From positions 1 to 42,113 of the forward strand of contig OMYS01000012.1 of assembly GCA_900315305.1 (NCBI GenBank): a DNA stretch of 42,113 nucleotides, read 5' to 3'. Below are positions 31,288 to 39,849 of this stretch, in pieces. Each line of letters begins with the position of its first letter. Position 1 is the stretch's first letter. The notes under the pieces are model-generated. The model was not told the origin of the DNA, did not search any database, and was given only the letters and a program-made list of their open reading frames with translations. The stretch is from an uncultured Eubacteriales bacterium. Lineage in GTDB: Bacteria > Bacillota > Clostridia > Lachnospirales > Lachnospiraceae. A program made the position numbers and the translations under genes.

Positions 31288-32205
31288 TCAGTGTGCCTCG
31301 AAGAAATGGATGATGCCTTCCTCCACCTCGTTCTGGATGTCCTTGTAGTTGTGGATCTCGTGACGGTATCCGCTGTAGACCTTCGTCGTGATGTCGTGGC
31401 CGCTGTCCGCGAGCCAGTTCGAGCACTGGTAGAGACCGGTCGCGTAGGTGCCGAACGGGTCCTGATCGCCTCCGATGGAGTAGATCGGAAGCTCCTTCGG
31501 GACCTTCTCCGCCCATGCGCTGCCCTTGACGTCGTCGATCATCTCGATGAAGTAGAGCAGGGCCTGATTGGTGGTCGGCTTTGCAAATGCGTCGAACGGG
31601 TCAAAGGCGTGGTCGTACTGCACATGCGCATCGCTGCAGATCCACTCATTTCCGTACTTGATCTGTCCGCAGCGCTGACCCATCCATCCCATCAGGTTCA
31701 TGGCGGCAGCCGGATCTGATTCCTTCGCCTTGCCGGCGTCTACGAGAGCCTGGCAGGCACTTTTTGCCTCCCTGGTCGGGAAATCGCCGCACGTGCCGCA
31801 GATCGTGGCCGCCTTTAAGTCCGAGCCGAAGCGGGCCATGTACTGCCTTGTGATGACGGATCCCATGCTGTGCCCGAACATGTAATACGGGACAGCCGGG
31901 AACTTTGCGGCCGCGATGTCATGCAGCTGCTTCTCGTCCTTCACCATTGTCTCAAAGCCCGCGTCACCCCAGTCGCCCCAGGTGTTATTTGCCATAGCGG
32001 TTTTTCCGTGACCGACATGATCGTCCGCAGCGACGATATAGCCCGCCTCCAGGAAATGCGCGATCATGTGAAGATACCGGCGGCTGTGCTCGCCGAATCC
32101 GTGGACAAGCTGGATGACGCCCTTCGGCTCCGCCGCCGGGACATAAATCCAGTACTGCACCTGGTCACGACCGTTCACTGATAAAAAACTATCCTCAAAC
32201 AGCAT
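31288..32205 (-). CDS. Alpha/beta hydrolase, lysophospholipase/monoacylglycerol-lipase-like
   Basis: A 305-residue serine hydrolase: oxyanion region 'GVIQLVHGFGEHSRRYL', 'YIVAADDHVGHGKT', nucleophile elbow GHSMGS, 'IYSIGGDQDPFGTYATGLYQ' with the acid, and 'YSGYRHEIHNYKDI' with the catalytic His. No signal peptide. Such enzymes release fatty acids from monoglycerides or lysophospholipids. Start ATG behind AAGGAGG. A TATAAT on the reverse strand near 32256 may be its -10. The LysR gene upstream on the same strand could control it. Confidence 0.9.
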   Translation of the reverse strand: MLFEDSFLSVNGRDQVQYWIYVPAAEPKGVIQLVHGFGEHSRRYLHMIAHFLEAGYIVAADDHVGHGKTAMANNTWGDWGDAGFETMVKDEKQLHDIAAAKFPAVPYYMFGHSMGSVITRQYMARFGSDLKAATICGTCGDFPTREAKSACQALVDAGKAKESDPAAAMNLMGWMGQRCGQIKYGNEWICSDAHVQYDHAFDPFDAFAKPTTNQALLYFIEMIDDVKGSAWAEKVPKELPIYSIGGDQDPFGTYATGLYQCSNWLADSGHDITTKVYSGYRHEIHNYKDIQNEVEEGIIHFFEAH

Positions 32206-32349
32206 AAACGCATACCTCCTTGTTGTGGAATTTTGCTTCCTATGGCTCTGATTATACGACGTATTGCTTTAAAATGCACGAAACACTGCTGCTGAGAATG
32301 TATAGATATATACAAATTGACGACATTGTATGACGAGAAGTGACGCTGC

Positions 32350-33237
32350 TCATTTGGCAATGACGTCCACTTGGCTGTAAATATAATCCGAGAAGGCGCG
32401 CAGGGCGGCATCCATTGGATGGTCGTTGCGGATACAGTAAAACAGGGAGACATAGCTGTCCTCCTTGAAGGGGATGACCACAAGGCCGGGATCAAGGTTG
32501 CGGAGCGTGATCTCAAAGCACAGGGCGATGCCGCCAAGCTCTCTGGGGAGATTGACGTAATTTTCGTAGTCGTTCGAGATATAGCTGCGGTCCAGCGAGT
32601 AATAAATATCCGGATAGGCGAGCCTGAACTGCTGGTTCTTCCGGTGCGTCTCATCCGGGAAGAAGCATTTTTCACCCCTGAGGTCCTGAAATGAGATTTC
32701 CTTCCTTCCGGCCAGCGGATGGTCCGGGCGCATGACGGCGACAAGACGACTGTGGACGATCTGGTACATATCGTAGAGATTCGTGTGTTCCGGCCAGTCC
32801 AGGAAGGCGCCGTCTGCGCGTCCGTCGATCAGGGCATTCTCTGCCTCCGGGTCCGAGACATACTGAAGGTGCAGGTTGATGTCCGGGTGCGCGTGGTCAA
32901 AATCCAGGAAAAATTTTGTTCCCAGAACCGTGTGGATGCCGGGGCAAATGAAAATATTGAGGTCCCTGGCCCGCTCCTTGTCGTAGCGCTCCAGATTCTG
33001 CAGTCCTGCCTCATAAAAGGAGACGGACTTCTCCAGATAGGGGCGGAGAAGCTCCCCCTGCGGCGTGAGCCGGACTCCCCGTGGCTCACGTTCAAACAGA
33101 GTGACACCGAGCTCCTGCTCCATGCTGCGGATCTGCCGGCTTAAGCCCTGCTGGCTGATTTTCAGGAGCTCACTGCATTTGGTGATATTCTGAATTCTGC
33201 ACAGTGTGAGAAATGCGTGAATCGTCTGTATCTGCAT
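32350..33237 (-). CDS. LysR-family transcriptional regulator
   Basis: A 295-residue LysR protein: HTH 'IHAFLTLCRIQNITKCSELL' and 'ISQQGLSRQIRSMEQELGVT', effector domain 'LNIFICPGIHTVLGTKFFLD'. Start ATG 33237 follows GGAGGCAGA; the longer frame is not supported. It lies between a hydrolase on the same strand and a divergent truncated FAD oxidoreductase. A small palindrome (CAATGGATTG) near 33283 in the divergent gap is a possible binding site. Effector unknown. Confidence 0.9.
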   Translation of the reverse strand: MQIQTIHAFLTLCRIQNITKCSELLKISQQGLSRQIRSMEQELGVTLFEREPRGVRLTPQGELLRPYLEKSVSFYEAGLQNLERYDKERARDLNIFICPGIHTVLGTKFFLDFDHAHPDINLHLQYVSDPEAENALIDGRADGAFLDWPEHTNLYDMYQIVHSRLVAVMRPDHPLAGRKEISFQDLRGEKCFFPDETHRKNQQFRLAYPDIYYSLDRSYISNDYENYVNLPRELGGIALCFEITLRNLDPGLVVIPFKEDSYVSLFYCIRNDHPMDAALRAFSDYIYSQVDVIAK

Positions 33238-33363
33238 ATTTTCTGCCTCCAATGCCTTCAGTCTAGCAGGGCCCGGCAAAAACCACAATGGATTGTTGTA
33301 TTTCCCTCCGTATCCTGTTCATTTTTTTAAGAGAGCCGAACGCGCATAATAAAAAACAAATGA

Positions 33364-34035
33364 ATGAATGGAAGGATGATTGACGACAGTGTTCCGCGGC
33401 CGGAAATTCCACTGAGACTCGCCAATGCCCGGCGCATTGCCCTCGAGCTTGAGACGATGTACATCGGCCTGAACCGTCCGGCGGAGGAGCTTGGCATTGA
33501 CACCTATTCCACGATTATCATGAGCGATGAGGACCCGGAGGTCACATTCACCAAGTCGAACGGAACAGACAAGGGTACATTTATTGCCAACTGTTTGAAC
33601 CTGATTATTCCTGATGCCTCTCCTGCAGGGACATGCACGCTGTTCTTTACGACATTCGGAGACTCGGAGTTCTGGGGAAATGTAAGACCGGAGGACTATT
33701 ACAGGATCAAGAACCGGCGCATGGAGGAATGGGTCGACTACTATGAAAAGAACACGGGCATCACGATCCGGCCCTATATCGAGGAGATCGCATACGCCAC
33801 GCCGGCGACGTTCTGCCGCTACCTGAATACGCCGAACGGCACGCCCTACGGCTATCAGGTCACTGCCTGGGACAATATTATCTCCAGACTCTCCAGCATG
33901 GAGAAGGAGCAGGGATACAAGAATCTCAGGATCACAGGCGCCGCAGCTGAGAATATCGACGGTTATAATCTCTGCTACCTGAACGGCTATATTCAGGGGC
34001 ATAAAACGATTGAAGACGCGAAGGAGGATGCATAA
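33364..34035 (+). pseudogene. FAD-dependent oxidoreductase (phytoene-desaturase-like), N-terminally truncated
   Basis: 223 codons matching only the C-terminal ~40% of the large NAD(P)/FAD-dependent oxidoreductases of clostridia: 'PLRLANARRIALELETMYIG' then 'LNRPAEELGI', 'NCLNLIIPDASPAGTCTLFF', 'YIEEIAYATPATFCRYLNTP' then 'NGTPYGYQ'. The N-terminal Rossmann GxGxxG and most FAD contacts are missing, and upstream DNA is a non-coding LysR leader. It is placed 2 bp before an intact ferredoxin reductase, the natural partner, so the 5' part was probably deleted and the rest may still be translated. ATG 33364 or 33376 could be used. Confidence 0.7.
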
Positions 34036-34037
34036 TC

Positions 34038-35249
34038 ATGGCAAAGAAACCGAATCTGAATGCAGTCAGTCCTCTTCGCTTTCTGAAGCTTGAGAAGGTC
34101 CGCGAAGAGGAAATCAGGAAGGCACCGGCGGAGCCGCTTCCGAAATCATTTCCTGTAAATGAGCTGTCCGCTGCCTTGCACCCGGACAGACAGTATGGAG
34201 TAATCTCGGCTGTGAAGGTCTGGGACGAGAATTGCAAAAGCTTTACATTTTCACCCGATCCGTCCCGCGGCACGAGACAGTTTGCCTGGTTTCAGGCAGG
34301 CTCTTATCTCAGTGTCTTTCTGGAATTTGACGGCATGAAGCTGACGAGACCCTATTCGATCTCTTCATCTCCGGCGGAGACAAAGAACGGCGGCACCTAT
34401 ACGCTGACCGTCAAGCGGGTGCCAGGAGGTCTTGCTTCGAACTATATTCTGGACCACTGGAAGATCGGGGACAAGGTGACGCTCTCGGGACCGCTCGGTG
34501 AGTTTGTCTATCTGCCTGTCCGGGATGCGCACACGGTCATCGGGCTTGCGGGAGGCAGCGGCATCATGCCGTTCCACTCATTTGCGAAAGCCATCGTGGA
34601 GGGCGATGAGGATTTCAATCTGATTCTCATTTACGGGAGCCGCACGGAGAAGGACATTCTGTTCAGAGAGGACTTCGATGCGTTTGAGAAAAAATCAGAT
34701 AAAATCAAGGTCGTGCATGTGCTCAGCGATGAGGAGAAGGCCGGCTATGAGCATGGCTTTATTACGGCCGATTTGATTAAGAAATATGCCCCGGAGCAGT
34801 ACTCCGTGTTCATGTGCGGTCCTGCGGGCATGTACAGATTTCTAGACAAGGAGCTCCTCAGCCTGAATCTCGAGCGGAAATGGATCCGCCATGAGCTTCA
34901 GGGAGAGGTCCATGACGCGGCCTCTCAGCCGGATTATCCGGAAGGCCATGCAGCTGTTCCGGAGACGGTGCAGATCACGGTCAGGGTCTGTGACAGCGTC
35001 CGGACAATTCAGGCATCGTCCTCCGACACCGTTCTCCAGTCGCTGGAGAAGCATGGCATTGAGGCGCCTGCACACTGCCGGTCGGGGGAGTGCGGCTGGT
35101 GCCGCGCGCATCTGGCAAAGGGCGAGGTCTTCTGCCCGAAGCACGTAGAACACAGGCGTGCCGCGGACCTTGACTACAACTATTTCCATCCCTGCTGCAG
35201 CTTTCCGATGAGCGATCTTGAGATCGAAATCGCGCCGGTCAAGGGATGA
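34038..35249 (+). CDS. Ferredoxin-NAD(P)H reductase-like protein with C-terminal 2Fe-2S ferredoxin domain
   Basis: A 403-residue electron-transfer protein: FAD domain ('AGSYLSVFLEFDG', 'RPYSISSSPAE', the R-x-Y-S flavin motif), NAD domain ('VIGLAGGSGIMPFHSFAKAI', 'LILIYGSRTEKDILF', 'SVFMCGPAGMY') and a plant-type [2Fe-2S] domain with C-x5-C-x2-C (CRSGECGWCRAHL) and a later Cys in 'FHPCCSF'. It shuttles electrons between NAD(P)H and the flavoprotein encoded just upstream, which is now truncated. Terminator at 35319. Confidence 0.92.
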   Translation: MAKKPNLNAVSPLRFLKLEKVREEEIRKAPAEPLPKSFPVNELSAALHPDRQYGVISAVKVWDENCKSFTFSPDPSRGTRQFAWFQAGSYLSVFLEFDGMKLTRPYSISSSPAETKNGGTYTLTVKRVPGGLASNYILDHWKIGDKVTLSGPLGEFVYLPVRDAHTVIGLAGGSGIMPFHSFAKAIVEGDEDFNLILIYGSRTEKDILFREDFDAFEKKSDKIKVVHVLSDEEKAGYEHGFITADLIKKYAPEQYSVFMCGPAGMYRFLDKELLSLNLERKWIRHELQGEVHDAASQPDYPEGHAAVPETVQITVRVCDSVRTIQASSSDTVLQSLEKHGIEAPAHCRSGECGWCRAHLAKGEVFCPKHVEHRRAADLDYNYFHPCCSFPMSDLEIEIAPVKG

Positions 35250-35318
35250 GGGCTGGACCTCCTGTTTAGGAGGATTAAGCGGAAATCCTCGGCCATTTGA
35301 CCGAGTTATTCACAAAGA

Positions 35319-35357
35319 GACGGGCAGAACTGCACATTCAGTTCCGCCCGTCTTTTT
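35319..35357 (+). terminator. Terminator of the ferredoxin reductase gene
   Basis: A 14-bp stem with one mismatch (35319-35332 / 35339-35352) and a 6-nt loop, then five T. Confidence 0.9.
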
Positions 35358-35414
35358 GAACCACAATGTAAGCTTATCCCCGGATAAGGAACGTTTCAAT
35401 TCTTCGAGGAGTAC

Positions 35415-36068
35415 TTAAATTCCTGCGAAGCGGAGTATCATTTCCGCCAGCCTGTTGCTGCGGACCACATAGCTTGTGTGCGTCGCGTGCCTTACGATGA
35501 TCTCACGCGCGCCCTTGATGCAGGAGGCGATGTGGTCCGTTTCCTCCTGCCGGATCACGTCGTGCTGGCCGGCGGTGATCAGCGTTCTTGCGGTAATCTG
35601 CTGTAGCTCCTCATCCCGTATGTCCGGCTCTTCGATCATCAGGCGGAAGAGCGGACTCCGGGTGAGAGCATAGATTACGTGATTGATCATCCGGAACGGA
35701 AGAATGAGGCCGTCAGGGCTTGCATTTGCCCCACAGGCGATCAGCGTCTTGATGCGGTCCGTCTGCGAGGCGGCAATGAGGCCGATGATCCCGCCGTCGG
35801 AGAAGCCGGCGAGCGTCACATCGTGCAGATCGAGCCGGCGGATGAACTCAAGAATGTCCGCGGCCATCTCGCGGTAGTGGAGCTCATGGAGACGCGTGCT
35901 CCGCCCGTGGCCCCGCGAGTCGATCAGGTAGCACGAAAAATGAGGCTCCAGCAGCTCTGTGCGGAAGATTCTGTGGTCCTCGCCGTTCCCGTGAAGAAGA
36001 ATCAGAGGATCGCCATGCCCCCGGACCTCATAGCAGAGCGTGATCCCGTTGACAGATAGTTCTTTCAA
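35415..36068 (-). CDS. Alpha/beta hydrolase
   Basis: A 217-residue hydrolase: 'DPLILLHGNGEDHRIF', 'FSCYLIDSRGHGRSTRL', nucleophile elbow G-F-S-D-G-G, 'ARTLITAGQHDVIRQEETDH' and terminal 'RHATHTSYV' where a catalytic His is expected. Start is TTG 36066-36068, overlapping the stop of the DUF2156 gene (TTGA), so it is translationally coupled to that gene. Substrate unknown. Confidence 0.85.
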   Translation of the reverse strand: MKELSVNGITLCYEVRGHGDPLILLHGNGEDHRIFRTELLEPHFSCYLIDSRGHGRSTRLHELHYREMAADILEFIRRLDLHDVTLAGFSDGGIIGLIAASQTDRIKTLIACGANASPDGLILPFRMINHVIYALTRSPLFRLMIEEPDIRDEELQQITARTLITAGQHDVIRQEETDHIASCIKGAREIIVRHATHTSYVVRSNRLAEMILRFAGI

Positions 36069-37264
36069 GATACAGGGCCTTCTTTCTTTTCCTCGCGCTC
36101 TTTTACTTTTTCCTCTCTGCGCTCCTCAGCCTGCTCCTTTCGCTCTTCGACCTTTTCTTTATGCTCCTCGACCTTTTCTCTGTGCTCCTCCGCAATCATG
36201 TCGGCAAATGCACGGACATAGTCGGAGAAGCCGGCGGTGTCGAGCACGGTGCACATGTCCTTGTCCATGAGAAGCGACATGTGGCGCGGACTGCAGACGA
36301 TGTAGACATTCTTCCACGTCGGATTGAACTTGTTCTTGGCCTCGTAGAGGGACTTGAACCCGTAGATATAGTTCATGTTCTCGAAGACGTAGTGTTCTCC
36401 CTTCTCAAATGCAGTCGGATGCGGCTCGTCCTCCGTGTTGAAGAGAGGCGCAATGCCGAAGCTGGCCTCAGCTGCGCCCTCCTTCTTCAGCAGCTCCATC
36501 TCGTCGTGGAACAGGAGCTCCATGACCCCGTGCGGGCAGCCGTCGCGGCGGCGCATGATATCGACGATCCAGCCCTTTCCGGACAGGTACGGATTGAGGA
36601 CATGAAAGCCCTGCATGATACCGTCCCCGTCAACGGCGTAGAAATAGCGCTTGTCACACTCCCTGTCCAGCATCATCGTGCCGACCGCGAACTGAAGCCG
36701 GCTCGTGTGTTTTTCATCGAACCACTGGGCGGAAATATCCTTCATTTCCTGCTCGATTGCAGGATCGCGCTTTTCGTATGGCTTGTATTCATGAACCGTC
36801 AGTCCGTGGTGGACGGCGGTGTGATAGTTCGAGCGGGCCTTCGCACATTTTCCGCCGGCCATGGACCAGGTGGGAACGGAGAAGACGGCCTCCTCGCCGC
36901 TCTTATAGATCCCGAGCCCTGCCTCGCGGTAGGCGGAGAGACAGGTTTCGAGTGTCCCCAGGAAAATGAGGTGCCTGTGTATGCTCTCCGCATAATCCAG
37001 AATCTCTCTGAGAAAGACCGGCAGGTCCTCATGCCGGCATACCGGGTCGCCGCACACGACCATGGTGTGGCCCGACAGCGCATAGGAGGCGACGCCATCC
37101 ACCTTCTCAGAGAAAAACCACTGCTTGTCATCCTCGAGGGAGAGATAAGCGAGGGAGTTGAATGCGTATTTTCGGAGGAGAGACCGCACGCGGAGCCAGT
37201 CCGCCTCGCGTCTCTCCGCGGGAGTTTCATTTTCTGTATGCATTGATTCGATTGATGTATCCAT
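36065..37264 (-). CDS. DUF2156 / phosphatidylglycerol lysyltransferase-like protein (soluble)
   Basis: A 399-residue protein homologous to the C-terminal aminoacyl-transferase domain of MprF: 'DDKQWFFSEKVDGVASYALS', 'HTMVVCGDPVCRHEDLPVFL', 'KCAKARSNYHTAVHHGLTVH' (tandem GNAT-like folds), 'GWIVDIMRRRDGCPHGVMEL', 'EASFGIAPLFN'. It lacks the membrane flippase part of MprF, so the acceptor is uncertain. The last ~50 residues are a Lys/Glu-rich coiled coil with repeated (E)EHKEKVEE units, unusual for the family. First gene of a two-gene operon with the overlapping hydrolase. ATG 37264 or 37243 could start it. Confidence 0.85.
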   Translation of the reverse strand: MDTSIESMHTENETPAERREADWLRVRSLLRKYAFNSLAYLSLEDDKQWFFSEKVDGVASYALSGHTMVVCGDPVCRHEDLPVFLREILDYAESIHRHLIFLGTLETCLSAYREAGLGIYKSGEEAVFSVPTWSMAGGKCAKARSNYHTAVHHGLTVHEYKPYEKRDPAIEQEMKDISAQWFDEKHTSRLQFAVGTMMLDRECDKRYFYAVDGDGIMQGFHVLNPYLSGKGWIVDIMRRRDGCPHGVMELLFHDEMELLKKEGAAEASFGIAPLFNTEDEPHPTAFEKGEHYVFENMNYIYGFKSLYEAKNKFNPTWKNVYIVCSPRHMSLLMDKDMCTVLDTAGFSDYVRAFADMIAEEHREKVEEHKEKVEERKEQAEERREEKVKEREEKKEGPVS

Positions 37265-37306
37265 AGGTTTCGGTTTCGATGCCCCTGCCTTTCTTTAAAA
37301 TTCGGT

Positions 37307-37357
37307 AATATTCAGCCCTTCGGATTCAGAACGATATGCGTTTCTTGCTGCGGGCGA
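37307..37357 (-). repeat. REP-like repeat, copy E
   Basis: On the reverse strand it reads CCGCAGCAAGAAACGCATAT then CGTTCTGAATCCGAAGGGCT and GAATA, matching copies A and D. It lies in the DUF2156 leader. Confidence 0.6.
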
Positions 37358-37469
37358 TGCAATCGTTTATCAAGTATTATACCACCGGACAGGAAACAGG
37401 ACTCGGGGTGCGAGGAGGCGGGGCAGCTGTCTTGCAATCGTGGACGTGACAATGACTGCAAATTTTGCT

Positions 37470-37511
37470 AAAATACGATTTAGTAAATTATGTTTTAGTA
37501 AAACGTATTTT
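37470..37511. promoter_or_regulatory. AT-rich inverted repeat upstream of the DUF234 ATPase
   Basis: AAAATACG (37470-37477) and CGTATTTT (37504-37511) form 8-bp arms; inside lie two direct copies of TTTAGTAAA. Probably an operator or promoter region; the regulator is unknown. Confidence 0.4.
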
Positions 37512-37554
37512 AATTAAAATGGTAACCTGTGTCTGCGCTACGGAGGTGGTATGC

Positions 37555-38958
37555 ATGTTCATCGGAAGAGAAAATGAACTTCGCGTTCTGGAGGAGACGT
37601 ATCAGATGTCCGGTTTTCGGATGACTGTTATTTATGGCCGGCGGAGAATCGGGAAGTCGACACTGATTCGGGAGTTTCTGAAGGGCAAACCTGCATCCTA
37701 TTATGTCGCCAGCCAGACCTCGCTTGAGGACAATATTACAAAATGGTCCGGACAGTTCATTCAAGATCTGGTTCCTGAGGCAGAAGGCGCATCATTTGCG
37801 AATATGGAGGATTTCTTTCATTTCGCTGCGAAGCATGCGGGCACTGAAAAAATTGTTCTCGCGCTTGATGAAGTACCATATATAGCGGAAGCGGACAGTT
37901 CATTTCTGTCCAGGCTGCAGAATGTGATTGACAATATCCTGTCGAAGACAGAGGTTTATCTCATTTTGTGCGGATCTGCTGTAAGCTTCATGGAGAAGAA
38001 GATTCTCAGCGAAAAAAGTCCGCTGTTCGGACGACGGACCAATCAGATCTTTTTGAAGCCTTTCCGTTATCTGGAAAGCGCAGAATTTACGCCATCCTAT
38101 ACGGACGAGGAGAAGGCAGTCGTGTACGGGGTAACCGGCGGAGTGGCAAAATATCTGTCGCTGTTTGATGATGCCAGATCCCTTGATGATAATCTGAAGC
38201 GTCATTTTTTCAGGACATCCGGCTATTTGTACGAAGAACCGTCTAACCTTCTGACACAGGAGTTTCGCTCAGTTGGCACCTATAATGTCATTATCGAGGC
38301 CTGCGCGGCCGGTTCCGGAAAGGTTAACGAAATCGCGGATAAGACACATCTTTCATCGCCTGCGGTGACGTCAGCGCTGAAGAATCTTGAAACAGTTGGG
38401 ATCATTTCGCGGATTTTCGCCATCACGGACGAGTCTAATAAAAAGAAGACCCGCTATGAAATTACAGACGGCATGTACCTGTTCTGGTATACATTTGTCT
38501 CCCCGGGACTTGCTGCGATTGAAATGAATAGAGGCGATAAATTTTATGAAAGAGCAGTTAAACCGAAGCTGCATGAATTTATGGGCAGCATTTTTGAGTC
38601 GATGTGCCGGGATTATGTTCTGATGGAGGGCCTTGATGGCAAGCTTGGCTGCTTTGTGACAATGGTTGGAAAATGGTGGGGGCCCGGACATGATCATATC
38701 CCGACGGATATCGATGTTGTCGGAATCGACACGACATCAGGCAAGGCTGTCATTGGAGAATGCAAGTTCAGAAATGAACCGATCGACAAGTCGATGGTTG
38801 AGGCCCTGCTTGCCAGGAAAGGACTGATCAGCAGAAAATATACGGAGGTACAGTTTCTGCTCTTTTCACTCTCCGGCTTCACGGAATGGGTGCGGGAACA
38901 TGCAACGGCGCCTGAATTTTTGCTTCTGACACTGCGGGACCTGTATGCGGAAAGCTGA
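37555..38958 (+). CDS. ATPase of the archaeal-ATPase/DUF234 family
   Basis: A 467-residue protein: 'MFIGRENELRVLEETYQ', Walker A GRRRIGKST (28-36), Walker B VLALDEVPYI (101-110), 'YLILCGSAVSFMEKKILSE' as sensor 1, a winged helix 'NEIADKTHLSSPAVTSALKN' and a C-terminal DUF234 nuclease-like domain ('DIDVVGIDTTSGKAVIGECK', the D...E-x-K pattern of the PD-(D/E)xK fold). Function of the family is unsettled. Start ATG 37555 behind GGAGGTGG; 30 extra upstream codons overlap the operator-like region and are not supported. Confidence 0.9.
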   Translation: MFIGRENELRVLEETYQMSGFRMTVIYGRRRIGKSTLIREFLKGKPASYYVASQTSLEDNITKWSGQFIQDLVPEAEGASFANMEDFFHFAAKHAGTEKIVLALDEVPYIAEADSSFLSRLQNVIDNILSKTEVYLILCGSAVSFMEKKILSEKSPLFGRRTNQIFLKPFRYLESAEFTPSYTDEEKAVVYGVTGGVAKYLSLFDDARSLDDNLKRHFFRTSGYLYEEPSNLLTQEFRSVGTYNVIIEACAAGSGKVNEIADKTHLSSPAVTSALKNLETVGIISRIFAITDESNKKKTRYEITDGMYLFWYTFVSPGLAAIEMNRGDKFYERAVKPKLHEFMGSIFESMCRDYVLMEGLDGKLGCFVTMVGKWWGPGHDHIPTDIDVVGIDTTSGKAVIGECKFRNEPIDKSMVEALLARKGLISRKYTEVQFLLFSLSGFTEWVREHATAPEFLLLTLRDLYAES

Positions 38959-39015
38959 AGGATATCCGGACGACTGGTATTAAGTATGGATTTGGAAATT
39001 TTATGTTTATTATTA

Positions 39016-39047
39016 TTGACCTTAAACCGTAATAGGTTTAGTATAAT
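39016..39047 (+). promoter_or_regulatory. Promoter and operator of the HTH regulator
   Basis: TTGACC (39016-39021) is followed by TAGTAT at 17 nt (39039) or TATAAT at 20 nt (39042). The inverted repeat TAAACC-N6-GGTTTA (39023-39040) fills the spacer, so the product probably represses itself. Confidence 0.6.
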
Positions 39048-39075
39048 AAACATATAAACGAAAGGAGAATGGTTC

Positions 39076-39372
39076 ATGGCGGTTTTGTTACCCGGACAGA
39101 AGAGAATCATGGAGAAAGTGGGCGAGCAGATCCGTATGGCGCGCCTTAGACGAAAGCTCCCCGTAGAAATGGTTGCCGAGAGAGCAGATATCAGCAGGGC
39201 AACGTTATGGAAAATAGAAAAGGGGGATCCATCGGTTGCTATCGGCAGTTATCTGAAAGTCCTGAATGCGCTGGGACTGCAGAAGGACATGGAAAAACTT
39301 GCCGCGGATGACGTGCTCGGCCGGACGCTGCAGGACCTCGGGATGGAAACAAAGATATACAAGAAAAAGTAA
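39076..39372 (+). CDS. HipB-like XRE-family HTH regulator (orphan antitoxin type)
   Basis: A 98-residue DNA-binding protein: 'KVGEQIRMARLRRKLPVEMV', 'AERADISRATLWKIEKGDPS', 'VAIGSYLKVLNALGLQKDM'. This is the HipB form (L-x-x-A-R-x-R-R-x-x-x-x-x-x-x-A...T-x-x-x-I-E-x-G). HipB is normally followed by the HipA kinase toxin, but here the next gene is an interrupted flavin-binding protein, so the toxin is absent or was lost. Start ATG behind AAAGGAG. Probably self-regulated through 39023-39040. Confidence 0.87.
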   Translation: MAVLLPGQKRIMEKVGEQIRMARLRRKLPVEMVAERADISRATLWKIEKGDPSVAIGSYLKVLNALGLQKDMEKLAADDVLGRTLQDLGMETKIYKKK

Positions 39373-39471
39373 AAGGCGATTCACATAGTAAAAATGGAGG
39401 ACATGAATATGCGGCGCAGCGACAGAGAACTGACAGATCTTGACGATATCCTTGACGTGATGCGGAAGTTT

Positions 39472-39849
39472 CACGATACCACGGGGCAAGCCCCGTGGAT
39501 TGTGGTGGCAGCTGCTGAATAAGCGGCTGTTGCTGCAACCTGTGTCGGAGGCGACACGGCATTCGTGAGCAGAGATAAGCGGTTCTGCGGGCAACCGTAT
39601 GAATCCGTGGTGCGAGTGTACCTCTGAGTACGCCGGGACCTTCGCGGCCCTGTCCAGAACAAGCACCAACGTTATGCGAATGAGTACCTGCTGGTGAGCT
39701 CCAAGCCGCATGCACAGCGAAGCGCATAATGAGTCTCTGGAGACATCCCGGATGCTTTGTCATCCATGGGTGTTTGCGGCCGGCAGGGAGGCCGCGGCCT
39801 GACGCCATGATTTCCCTGCAGCCTGATACTTTCACGGAAGGAGGAGTCC
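39472..39849 (+). ncRNA. Omega RNA (HEARO) of the IscB element
   Basis: About 370 nt without an open frame, directly upstream of iscB, the known place of omega RNA. It contains many hairpins, e.g. CCACGGGG/CCCCGTGG (39479-39498), GTGTCG-GAGG-CGACAC (about 39542-39557), and GCAGC/GCTGC pairings around 39508-39536. In this family the guide is read from the sequence just outside the left end, here the host gene's 39455-39470. Exact ends are not determined. Confidence 0.7.

Noticed and set aside
31193..31516. Reverse-strand frame past the end of the hydrolase gene
   Set aside because: Overlaps the hydrolase 3' end in another frame and has no start signal.
36161..37246. Forward-strand frame of 361 codons opposite the DUF2156 gene
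   Set aside because: No start signal, composition of an antisense frame, and the reverse strand has conserved motifs.
39409..39522. A complete 37-residue small protein
   Set aside because: The first 21 residues are the start of the interrupted flavoprotein; the rest is read-through into the IscB element.
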